Below, piece after piece: positions 15,203 through 22,438 of a stretch of 36,783 nucleotides of DNA. The translations under genes and the position numbers were made by a program. Numbering within the stretch: the first letter of the stretch is position 1; the number at the start of each line of letters is the position of its first letter. The notes under the pieces are model-generated. The model made no database searches. It was not told the DNA's origin and saw only the letters and a list, made by a program, of their open reading frames with translations. This DNA is from Lachnospiraceae bacterium (GTDB lineage Bacteria > Bacillota > Clostridia > Lachnospirales > Lachnospiraceae): contig JAIKZO010000085.1 of assembly GCA_024682115.1 (NCBI GenBank), forward strand, positions 1 to 36,783. The letters run 5' to 3'.

Positions 15203-18115
15203 ATGACTAAGTGGGTTTATTCTTTTAAAGAAGGAAATGCCGACATGCGAAATCTGCTCGGCGGAAAAGGTGCCAACCTTGCCGAGATGAGCAACATCGG
15301 TCTTCCCGTACCCCAGGGGTTCACTATCACTACACAGGCCTGTACCCGTTATTATGAAGACGGACGCAAGATAAATGACGAGATAATGGCTCAGGTTATG
15401 GAAGGCGTAGCGAGCATGGAAGAGATCAACGGCAAGAAGTTCGGCGATCTTAAGAATCCTTTGCTTGTTTCAGTCCGTTCCGGAGCGAGAGCTTCAATGC
15501 CCGGTATGATGGATACCATCCTTAACCTCGGATTGAACGACGAAGTAGTAGCTGCTATGATCGCCGGTAATCCGGATCCTAAGTTCGAAAGATTCGTTTA
15601 CGACTCATACAGAAGATTCATCCAGATGTTCTCCGACGTCGTTATGGAAGTCGGCAAGAAGTATTTCGAAGAGCTCATCGACAAGATGAAGGCTGAAAAG
15701 GGCGTTCAGTACGATGTTGACCTTACGGCCGAAGATCTTAAGAAGCTTGCCGAGCAGTTCAAGGCAGAGTACAAAAAGCAGCTCGGAGAGGATTTCCCTT
15801 CTGATCCCGTAGTTCAGTTAAAGCTCGCTATAGAAGCAGTTTTCAAATCATGGGACAATCCCCGTGCGAATGTATACAGAAGAGACAACGATATCCCTTA
15901 TTCGTGGGGAACCGCGGTTAACGTTATGCCCATGGTATTCGGTAACTTAAATGACCAGTCCGGAACCGGTGTTGCTTTCACGAGAGACCCCGCTACCGGA
16001 GAAAAGAAGCTCATGGGTGAGTTCCTTAAGAACGCTCAGGGTGAAGACGTTGTTGCAGGTGTCCGCACTCCGATGCCCATCTCTCAGATGGAACAGGAAT
16101 TCCCCGAAGCATACGAAGAGTTCATCAAGGTTTGTGATACTCTTGAGAATCACTACCATGACATGCAGGATATGGAATTTACCGTTGAGAACAAGAAGCT
16201 CTATATGCTTCAGTGCCGTAACGGTAAAAGAACCGCTCCCGCAGCTTTGAAGATCGCATGCGACCTCGTTAAGGAAGGTCACAAGACCGAAGAAGAAGCG
16301 GTTGCGATGATAGATCCCAGAAACTTAGATACACTTCTCCATCCTCAGTTCGATGCGGAAGCCTTAAAGAAGGTAGAGCCTTTGGGAAAAGGTCTCGGAG
16401 CTTCTCCGGGTGCTGCCTGCGGACAGGTCGTATTTACGGCTGAAAGCGCAGTTGAATGGGCCGAGAAGGGTAAGAAGGTCGTACTCGTAAGACTTGAGAC
16501 ATCACCCGAAGATATCACGGGAATGAAGGCCGCTCAGGGTATCCTTACCGTAAGAGGCGGAATGACTTCACACGCAGCGGTTGTTGCAAGAGGAATGGGC
16601 GAGTGCTGTGTATCGGGATGCGGCGATATCGTAATGGATGAAGCCAACAAGAAGTTCACGCTCGGCGGAGTTACATTTAACGAAGGCGACGAGATCAGTA
16701 TAGACGGTAGCACAGGTAAGATCTACAAGGGACTCATCCCTACCGTTGATGCTACCATAGCAGGTGAGTTCGGAACCATCATGGAATGGGCCGACAAGTA
16801 CCGCAAACTTAAGGTAAGAACAAATGCGGATACTCCCGAAGATGCAAGGAAGGCAAGAGAACTCGGTGCCGAAGGTATCGGACTTTGCCGTACTGAGCAC
16901 ATGTTCTTCGAAGAAGACAGGATAGCCGCTTTCAGAGAGATGATCTGTTCAGATACGGCTGAAGAAAGAGAAGAAGCTCTTAACAAGATCCTTCCTTATC
17001 AGCAGAGTGACTTCGAACAGATCTATGAAGCGCTTGAAGGATGCCCGGTAACGATCCGTTTCCTCGATCCTCCGCTTCATGAGTTCGTTCCCACTGAGGA
17101 AGCAGACATTAAGAAGCTTGCCGATTCAAAGAAGAAGAGCGTTGAAGAGATCAGGAACATGATCGATTCGCTCCACGAGTTCAACCCGATGATGGGTCAC
17201 AGAGGATGCCGTCTTGCGGTTACCTATCCCGAAATAGCCGTTATGCAGACCAAGGCAGTCATAAGGGCTGCGATAAATGTTCAGAAGGCTCATTCCGACT
17301 GGGATGTTAAGCCCGAGATCATGATCCCGCTCGTATGTGAACCCAAGGAGCTTGCTTCTATTAAGAAGATAGTAGTCAATACGGCAGAGGCCGAGATCGA
17401 AGCTGCAGGCGTATCTATCAATTATGAAGTAGGTACGATGATAGAGATCCCGAGAGCCGCACTTCTTGCCGATGAGGTTGCCAAGGAAGCCGACTTCTTC
17501 TGCTTCGGTACGAACGACCTTACACAGATGACATTCGGATTCTCGAGAGACGATGCAGGAAAGTTCCTCCAGGCTTACTACGAGTCAAAGATCTTCGAGA
17601 ACGATCCTTTTGCAAAGCTCGACCAGAACGGTGTCGGCAAACTCATGGAGATGGCTATAAAGCTCGGAAAGCCCGTAAATCCCGACCTTCATATCGGCAT
17701 CTGCGGTGAGCACGGCGGAGATCCCGCATCCATCGAGTTCTGCCACGAGATCGGACTTGATTATGTTTCATGTTCGCCCTTCAGAGTTCCCGTTGCACGC
17801 CTTGCGGCAGCGCAGGCAGCTATCAACAGTAAGAAAAAGGGTTGCGATGAAAAGTTCGAAGGATTCGTTAAGGATGCCAAGAAGGTAGCCAAGGATGTAG
17901 CCGGAGCAACCAAGGAAGCAGCCAAGGAATTTGCCAAGGCCGGCAAAGATGTTGCGGGTGTAGCAGCCGAAAAGGCTAAGGACCTTGCAAAAGTCGGAAA
18001 GGATGTTGCGGAAGCTGTTGCAGATGCTGCGGTAGCCGGAGCAAAGGCAGGTGCCGCAGGCGCCAAGGCCGGCTGGGAAGAGGCCAAGAAAACCTACAAC
18101 GAGACCAAGAAATAA
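15203..18115 (+). CDS. ppdK: Pyruvate, phosphate dikinase with an extra Lys/Ala-rich C-terminal tail
   Basis: This enzyme interconverts pyruvate + ATP + phosphate and PEP + AMP + pyrophosphate, in anaerobes often in the glycolytic direction. The N-terminal nucleotide-binding part carries LLGGKGANLAEM. The swivelling phosphohistidine domain has GGMTSHAAVVARG with His457. The C-terminal PEP/pyruvate barrel ends with ICGEHGGDPASIEF (Cys834) and SPFRVPVARLAAAQAAI. ATG 15203 is preferred over TTG 15182 because AAAAGGAG lies 8 bases before it. The first 874 residues equal a normal PPDK in length. Residues 875-970 (bases 17825-18112) add a tail of repeated K-x-V/A-A-K-D/E-like segments resembling LEA or phasin-like amphipathic helices. 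The tail is in frame and followed directly by the stop and a terminator. Confidence 0.95.
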   Translation: MTKWVYSFKEGNADMRNLLGGKGANLAEMSNIGLPVPQGFTITTQACTRYYEDGRKINDEIMAQVMEGVASMEEINGKKFGDLKNPLLVSVRSGARASMPGMMDTILNLGLNDEVVAAMIAGNPDPKFERFVYDSYRRFIQMFSDVVMEVGKKYFEELIDKMKAEKGVQYDVDLTAEDLKKLAEQFKAEYKKQLGEDFPSDPVVQLKLAIEAVFKSWDNPRANVYRRDNDIPYSWGTAVNVMPMVFGNLNDQSGTGVAFTRDPATGEKKLMGEFLKNAQGEDVVAGVRTPMPISQMEQEFPEAYEEFIKVCDTLENHYHDMQDMEFTVENKKLYMLQCRNGKRTAPAALKIACDLVKEGHKTEEEAVAMIDPRNLDTLLHPQFDAEALKKVEPLGKGLGASPGAACGQVVFTAESAVEWAEKGKKVVLVRLETSPEDITGMKAAQGILTVRGGMTSHAAVVARGMGECCVSGCGDIVMDEANKKFTLGGVTFNEGDEISIDGSTGKIYKGLIPTVDATIAGEFGTIMEWADKYRKLKVRTNADTPEDARKARELGAEGIGLCRTEHMFFEEDRIAAFREMICSDTAEEREEALNKILPYQQSDFEQIYEALEGCPVTIRFLDPPLHEFVPTEEADIKKLADSKKKSVEEIRNMIDSLHEFNPMMGHRGCRLAVTYPEIAVMQTKAVIRAAINVQKAHSDWDVKPEIMIPLVCEPKELASIKKIVVNTAEAEIEAAGVSINYEVGTMIEIPRAALLADEVAKEADFFCFGTNDLTQMTFGFSRDDAGKFLQAYYESKIFENDPFAKLDQNGVGKLMEMAIKLGKPVNPDLHIGICGEHGGDPASIEFCHEIGLDYVSCSPFRVPVARLAAAQAAINSKKKGCDEKFEGFVKDAKKVAKDVAGATKEAAKEFAKAGKDVAGVAAEKAKDLAKVGKDVAEAVADAAVAGAKAGAAGAKAGWEEAKKTYNETKK

Positions 18116-18154
18116 AACACCCAAATGACCCCCCGGGGACGGGGTTTAGGGTTC

Positions 18155-18188
18155 AAAAAGGGGCAGTCAGACGACTGCCTCTTTTTTT
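18155..18188 (+). terminator. Intrinsic terminator of ppdK
   Basis: GGCAGTC (18162-18168), loop AGAC and GACTGCC (18173-18179) form a perfect stem, flanked by A-rich and T-rich sides that extend it and supply the T-run CTTTTTTT. A smaller stem ACCCC/GGGGT (18128-18145) lies just upstream. Confidence 0.9.
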
Positions 18189-18243
18189 ATTGCCGACTGT
18201 CTCTTTTTTATGCAAAAAACACCCGTCGGTAACGTTTTGACGG

Positions 18244-18273
18244 TTGCACGTACCTAACCATATGTGTTATGAT
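18244..18273 (+). promoter_or_regulatory. Promoter of the cobalamin-riboswitch operon
   Basis: TTGCAC at 18244-18249 and TATGAT at 18268-18273 are 18 bases apart. Transcription would begin at about 18280, exactly at the 5' side of the riboswitch P1 stem. Confidence 0.6.
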
Positions 18274-18279
18274 TTCACA

Positions 18280-18424
18280 CGGTAACGGAAAAAGGAACAA
18301 TGTGAGAATCATTGGCAGCTTACTCTGAGGTAAGGCCGACGAAGATCCTGAACTATGCCATTGCGTGATACGTGAGAAGGCTGGGATCCGAGGATGAAGC
18401 CAAGTCCTAAGACTTCCCGTTACT
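18280..18424 (+). promoter_or_regulatory. Cobalamin (B12) riboswitch
   Basis: The leader closes with a 7-base P1 stem, GTAACGG (18282-18288) with CCGTTAC (18417-18423). Inside are the conserved-type core segments TGTGAGAATCATTGGCAGC and ACTCTGAGGTAAGG. At the 3' end AAGTCCTAAGACTTCCC (18402-18418) lines up with the B12 box consensus (RAGUCAGRAGACCUGCC), with several substitutions. The genes behind it encode a DUF4430 protein and an ECF S component, as expected for B12 uptake control. No T-run terminator lies between the aptamer and the ribosome binding site (AAAGGAG near 18449). A short TTCTT/GAGAA hairpin abuts that site, so control is probably at translation. Whether it prefers adenosyl-, methyl- or hydroxocobalamin cannot be judged. 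Confidence 0.82.
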
Positions 18425-18464
18425 GACTTGTTTTCTTGGTGAGAAGGAAAGGAGATTATTTGTT

Positions 18465-18884
18465 ATGTCTAAAAAGACCAAGATCATTATTGTAGGTATC
18501 TTTGTGGTTGTCGTACTGGCCGTCATCGGATTGACAGCAGGCCTTAAGGCAGGAAAGAAAGCGGCAGCTGCAGCAGACACACCCGCAGGAGGAAATTCTT
18601 TTACGATAGAGATAAGATCGGAAAGAGACAATTTTGAAGAGAAGATAGAGTGCAGCTCGGATCTTGAAAACCTCGGGGCGTTTATCCGTACACTTGACAA
18701 GTTCACCTATTCCGAGTCCGAATACGGCATCTACGTTCAGGGCTATGACGGAATGATGGAAGATATGGATAACCAGTACTGGTGGTGCATCAGCGTTAAC
18801 GGCGAGATGGCATCGACCGGCGCGGACGAGATCCTTTTAAAGAACGGTGATGTTTATTCGTTCGATCTTAAACAGGGATGGTAA
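18465..18884 (+). CDS. Membrane-anchored DUF4430 (transcobalamin-C-terminal-like) protein
   Basis: A 139-residue protein with one N-terminal membrane anchor (6-26), an Ala-rich linker and a DUF4430 domain (46-136). Family hallmarks are a central hydrophobic strand, YWWCISVNGE (105-114) and a C-terminal LLKNGDVYSFDL. DUF4430 resembles the C-terminal beta domain of transcobalamin/intrinsic factor, and in Firmicutes it is common on the surface near B12 genes. Lying directly downstream of a cobalamin riboswitch and one base step before an ECF S component (TAA then ATG), it is probably an outside-facing corrinoid-binding or hand-over protein. Direct cobalamin binding is inferred. The ribosome binding site AAAGGAG is about 10 bases upstream of the ATG. 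Confidence 0.85.
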   Translation: MSKKTKIIIVGIFVVVVLAVIGLTAGLKAGKKAAAAADTPAGGNSFTIEIRSERDNFEEKIECSSDLENLGAFIRTLDKFTYSESEYGIYVQGYDGMMEDMDNQYWWCISVNGEMASTGADEILLKNGDVYSFDLKQGW

Positions 18885-19385
18885 ATGAGTACCAAAAGAA
18901 TTGTCAGGATAGCGCTGCTTGGCGCTATCCTGTATGTCTGTAAGGTGGCCCTTGAATGGCTGCCGAATGTAGAACTTGTTACGTTCCTTATCATCCTCTT
19001 TACGCTGACGATGGGAACGGATACATTGTATGTTGCTTTTATTTTCAACACTCTTGAGCTGATCCAGTGGGGGTTCGGAACCTGGTGGATCGCGTATCTG
19101 TATATTTGGCCGCTTTTTGCGGTGATCACGCTGCTTCTTAAAAAAATCCTGAAGGAAGAATTCCTCATGTGGTCGGTCGTCGCAGGATGTTTCGGCCTTG
19201 TTTTCGGAGCTTTGTGCTCGGCGGTATATCTTTTTATAGACCCCAAGTATGCCTGGACCTATTTTATCGCGGGACTTCCGTGGGACGCCTGGCATGCGAT
19301 ATCGAATTTTGTCATCATGCTCATCGCGGGCAAACCTATGTATAAATTATTGAAGAAAGTAAATACCAACGAAAAGGTATCATGA
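18885..19385 (+). CDS. ECF transporter S component, probable cobalamin uptake
   Basis: A 166-residue integral membrane protein with about five to six helices, the size and pattern of energy-coupling-factor S components, the substrate-binding subunits of vitamin transporters. The N-terminus (RIVRIALLGAILYVCKVALEWLPN) carries the small-residue helix typically used to contact EcfT, and PNVELVTFLIILFTLTMG follows as in other S components. No EcfA/A'/T genes are present here, so it would use a shared energising module encoded elsewhere. Substrate assignment to cobalamin or a precursor rests on the riboswitch and the DUF4430 partner. The start codon directly abuts the DUF4430 stop, so the two are probably translated together. 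Confidence 0.82.
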   Translation: MSTKRIVRIALLGAILYVCKVALEWLPNVELVTFLIILFTLTMGTDTLYVAFIFNTLELIQWGFGTWWIAYLYIWPLFAVITLLLKKILKEEFLMWSVVAGCFGLVFGALCSAVYLFIDPKYAWTYFIAGLPWDAWHAISNFVIMLIAGKPMYKLLKKVNTNEKVS

Positions 19386-19391
19386 TATAAT
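19383..19391 (+). promoter_or_regulatory. Possible extended -10 promoter for the zinc-ribbon gene
   Basis: TGATATAAT at 19383-19391 overlaps the end of the ECF S gene, about 35 bases before the next start codon. There is no convincing -35 box. It would let the zinc-ribbon gene and pyrE escape B12 control. Confidence 0.4.
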
Positions 19392-19425
19392 AACCTTTAA
19401 ATGTGTACTATAACGGAGGATGAAA

Positions 19426-21366
19426 ATGCGCTGCAGTAACTGCGGAAACGAAATTCCCGACGGCTCGCTCTTTTGCATTAGATGCGGAACCAAGCTTGAG
19501 GAGTCCGGGAAAGAGACAAATAAGAAAGAACGGAAAAAGAAAGAGCCTAAGGTTAAGGAACCCAAGGTCAAAGAGCCTAAGGTTAAGGAACCCAAGGTCA
19601 AAGAGCCTAAGGCCAAAAAGGAAAAGGAACCCGGGAAGAAAAAGCATACCGGGCTTAAGATATTCCTTGTTCTTATCATATTATTGCTCATAATCGCGGC
19701 GGGTGCCGTCGCTTCGTGGATATATGTGATCCCTCAGCCCGTTAAGGAATATGTCTTCCTTAATAAAGACCTGATGCAGGGAAATTACGAGGCCGTTCCG
19801 GGATATTTTGAATTCTCGAACCCTGCGATCGCAGAGGATTCCGCAGGCTTTACGGCTTTTGCCAAAGAGCATTTTGCGGGCGGCATAGGTTTTGCCGATC
19901 TTAAGGACCTTTACGGACAGAAGTTTTTCCTTAAGAATACGGCAGGCTCAACATACGAACTTAAGTATGACGACCAGAATCAGAGGTTCAAGGGCGATAT
20001 GTTCACGTATTCTTTCGTGATCGAAGAGCCCGCACTTGTCTATCCCGATGAAGAGCCCGACAGCGCGAACAGCCGCTATATTAAAAGACAGATGTACGGA
20101 TTCATGACCGACAGCGTTGATCATGAATGTAACGTGACGCTCGGGAACGATAAGACCGAGAGCACGAACACCCTTAAACTCACCATCGGCCTTGAGAACG
20201 GAAAGATATCGGATGTATTATCCTGCAGCATCGATAACGACAAGTATGATGCCAAGGATTTTTACAAGATAAAAGGAAACAGCGTTTTCATCAACGCTCT
20301 TGTGGTAGATGAAGCATATGCTAGGGATGTTTGCTCGACTTATGCAGCATTTACCGGCGACCTAGTGAAAAATGCCTGCGACGGCGTTAAATTCGACGAC
20401 TTTGTATCGAAGTACGAAGGAAAGTTCATCCCCGAGCTTTATAAGGATGACTATGAATATTACTATGTAGATCGTGACTTCTACGATATGTATGAATACG
20501 TTCTGTCGCTGAAGTTCGATAAGCTGCATGACCTTCCGTTGTTCGATGTTGACAGCAATTCGCTCGTGATCGGCGGTTTTTATAAGGGAACGATCAAGAC
20601 CATCATGGATGATGAGGTCATTGACCAGGATTCATATATTCTGATCCGCCCTTATGATTCGAAAGACTGCTTTGTCATGAACTCGTCCATGAAGGAAGAC
20701 GTATCCGTTTTGGGAGACAAGCTCGACGAGGGTCTTTCTTATGAAGATGCGATGACGCAGGCATATCTTGCGCTTTACAGCGAAACGGAAAATGCGATAA
20801 CTCCGGCTGAGATAAACGAACTCGTAACCGCGGCGGTATCAAACCTTACGTCCGATGAAAAAGAAGCATACCTTGATGCGCTTTCCGACTACGAAAGGCA
20901 GCCGGGTCATATAGCTTCGCCCAGATTCACTTTTGTTGATATAAATTCGGATTATCCTCTGATGATATGTACCGACGGCGACGAGCATGAGTGCACATCG
21001 CATATCTATCAGTATGACGGAAAGACAAAGAGGGTTTATGATCTCGGCGAATGCGGAGAGTACGGCGAGCTCCTTATCGATACGAAGGAAGGTATCATCG
21101 CGACCTATACCGGAAACATGGGCTACTACATGCTCGATTATTATTTCATATATAATACCGAGGTCAATCATGAGGTCGAGCTTACCGTCGACGACAGGGA
21201 CAGGAAGACCGTGTACACCTCAAAGGGTGAAGAGATAAAAGAATCCGAATTCAACGAGATCGTGGATGATTACGAGAAGGCATATCCCGAATCCGAGATG
21301 CTGAAGCTCACATATGCCGATGCGTATGATATCACGGACGATAATCTCAAGAATATCCTGTTTTAA
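19426..21366 (+). CDS. Zinc-ribbon, single-pass membrane protein of unknown function
   Basis: A 646-residue protein opening with a zinc ribbon whose ligands are Cys3, Cys6, Cys17 and Cys20 (CSNC...CIRC). A highly basic KEPKV repeat (about 37-72), one membrane helix (78-100) and a large acidic extracytoplasmic part (about 105-646) rich in Tyr and Asp follow. This plan, cytoplasmic zinc ribbon - helix - outer domain, is common in Firmicutes and of unknown role; I do not recognise the outer domain. I chose ATG 19426 because GGAGG stands six bases before it, while ATG 19420 would overlap that site. The gene is followed 19 bases later by pyrE with no terminator, so they are probably cotranscribed. 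Confidence 0.8.
   Translation: MRCSNCGNEIPDGSLFCIRCGTKLEESGKETNKKERKKKEPKVKEPKVKEPKVKEPKVKEPKAKKEKEPGKKKHTGLKIFLVLIILLLIIAAGAVASWIYVIPQPVKEYVFLNKDLMQGNYEAVPGYFEFSNPAIAEDSAGFTAFAKEHFAGGIGFADLKDLYGQKFFLKNTAGSTYELKYDDQNQRFKGDMFTYSFVIEEPALVYPDEEPDSANSRYIKRQMYGFMTDSVDHECNVTLGNDKTESTNTLKLTIGLENGKISDVLSCSIDNDKYDAKDFYKIKGNSVFINALVVDEAYARDVCSTYAAFTGDLVKNACDGVKFDDFVSKYEGKFIPELYKDDYEYYYVDRDFYDMYEYVLSLKFDKLHDLPLFDVDSNSLVIGGFYKGTIKTIMDDEVIDQDSYILIRPYDSKDCFVMNSSMKEDVSVLGDKLDEGLSYEDAMTQAYLALYSETENAITPAEINELVTAAVSNLTSDEKEAYLDALSDYERQPGHIASPRFTFVDINSDYPLMICTDGDEHECTSHIYQYDGKTKRVYDLGECGEYGELLIDTKEGIIATYTGNMGYYMLDYYFIYNTEVNHEVELTVDDRDRKTVYTSKGEEIKESEFNEIVDDYEKAYPESEMLKLTYADAYDITDDNLKNILF
19541..19612 (+). repeat. 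30-base tandem repeat inside the zinc-ribbon gene
   Basis: Two exact copies (19541-19570 and 19571-19600) and a 12-base partial copy of a unit beginning AAGAGCCTAAGG and ending CCCAAGGTCA. Each unit encodes KEPKVKEPKV. Because each unit is a whole number of codons, copy number can change without breaking the frame. Confidence 0.95.
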
Positions 21367-21385
21367 CCGAAAGGAGCTTTGAAGC

Positions 21386-22072
21386 ATGGAACAGTACAAG
21401 AAGGAATTCGTCAGATTTATGATAGACTCCGACGTTTTGAAGTTCGGAGATTTCACTTTAAAATCCGGAAGAAAGTCGCCTTTTTTCATGAACGCGGGCG
21501 CTTATGTGACCGGAGCCCAGCTTACGAGGCTCGGAGAATATTACGCAAAAGCCATCCATGATGCGTTCGGGACCGATTTTGACATCCTTTTCGGACCCGC
21601 GTACAAAGGGATCCCGCTTGCGGTTTCTACCAGCATGGCTTTTTCAAAGCTCTATGACAAGGAGATCAGGTATTCCTGCAACAGAAAGGAAGTCAAGGAC
21701 CACGGCGATACGGGGATCCTGCTCGGATCAAAGATAAAGGACGGGGACAGGATCGTCATGATAGAGGATGTTACGACTTCCGGAAAATCCATCGAAGAGA
21801 CCTATCCCATAATAAAAGCCCAGGGCGATGTTACGATAAAGGGACTCATGGTGTCGCTCAACAGGATGGAAAAGGGTATCGACACCGACAAGTCGGCTCT
21901 TGACGATATAGGTGAAAAGTACGGCATCGATGCGCGTTCGATCGTTGACATGAACGAGGTCGTTGAATGCCTTTACAACAATGAGATCGACGGCAGGATC
22001 GTCATTGACGACAGCCTTAAAAAGGCAATAGACGCATATTATGCCGAGTATGGTGCAGGCTACAGGATGTGA
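21386..22072 (+). CDS. pyrE: Orotate phosphoribosyltransferase
   Basis: A 228-residue cytoplasmic enzyme that joins orotate and PRPP to give orotidine 5'-phosphate in pyrimidine synthesis. The PRPP-binding motif is IVMIEDVTTSGKS (123-135). The flexible catalytic loop is CNRKEVKDHGDTG (98-110), with the Lys and His typical of the family. LKSGRKSPFFMNAG (25-38) is the usual N-terminal motif. Length is normal for the longer bacterial form. GAAAGGAG precedes the ATG. No other pyr genes are in the window, so it is separated from any pyrimidine operon. It follows the zinc-ribbon gene closely. Confidence 0.95.
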   Translation: MEQYKKEFVRFMIDSDVLKFGDFTLKSGRKSPFFMNAGAYVTGAQLTRLGEYYAKAIHDAFGTDFDILFGPAYKGIPLAVSTSMAFSKLYDKEIRYSCNRKEVKDHGDTGILLGSKIKDGDRIVMIEDVTTSGKSIEETYPIIKAQGDVTIKGLMVSLNRMEKGIDTDKSALDDIGEKYGIDARSIVDMNEVVECLYNNEIDGRIVIDDSLKKAIDAYYAEYGAGYRM

Positions 22073-22114
22073 CCGGCCTGACGGCTATAATAAGTGACGG
22101 AATAAAGGATAAAA

Positions 22115-22432
22115 ATGCCCGCTAAGAACATCATTTATACAAATAAAAAGCAGTCGGTCTTCGGGATCATGTCGACATTTTTCGGGATCCTTTCAACGGT
22201 CACGTTCATTTTATGTATCTACGGATCGTTCAAGGTTTCGGGGAATCCCGCGGCCGATTTTACGGACAGTGCCTTTTTTGCGTTGATATTCATGATCACG
22301 GGATTCATTCTCGCCGTTATCTCACTTTTTGAAACGGACAGGTTCTTCCTTTTCAGGGTGCTCGGGATGTTCTTTAACGTGACCGCACTGGTGTGCCTGA
22401 GCGTGATACTTTATGCGGGAGCGATGTTATAG
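22115..22432 (+). CDS. Small four-helix membrane protein (possibly DUF6142)
   Basis: A 105-residue protein with about three to four hydrophobic helices. The opening NIIYTNKKQSVFGIMSTFFGILS and the ending LGMFFNVTALVCLSVILYAGAML recall a small Lachnospiraceae family I believe is called DUF6142, but I hold that name loosely. Function is unknown. AAAGGATAAAA precedes the ATG, and a TATAAT at 22086-22091 without a clear -35 may be a weak promoter. The M29-type peptidase gene begins 6 bases after its stop, so the two are likely translated from one message. Confidence 0.7.
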   Translation: MPAKNIIYTNKKQSVFGIMSTFFGILSTVTFILCIYGSFKVSGNPAADFTDSAFFALIFMITGFILAVISLFETDRFFLFRVLGMFFNVTALVCLSVILYAGAML

Positions 22433-22438
22433 GAGATT

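Noticed and set aside
17761-18124. Open frames opposite the PPDK tail
   Set aside because: They mirror the Ala/Lys codons of the tail (GCN and AAG) and have no start signals.
19566-19602. Two GGTCAAA heptamers resembling CtsR-binding half sites
   Set aside because: They lie 30 bases apart inside the coding tandem repeat and lack the 3-base spacing of true CtsR operators.
22086-22091. TATAAT before the small membrane protein gene as a firm promoter
   Set aside because: There is no -35 box or TG extension, so it is mentioned only as a possibility.
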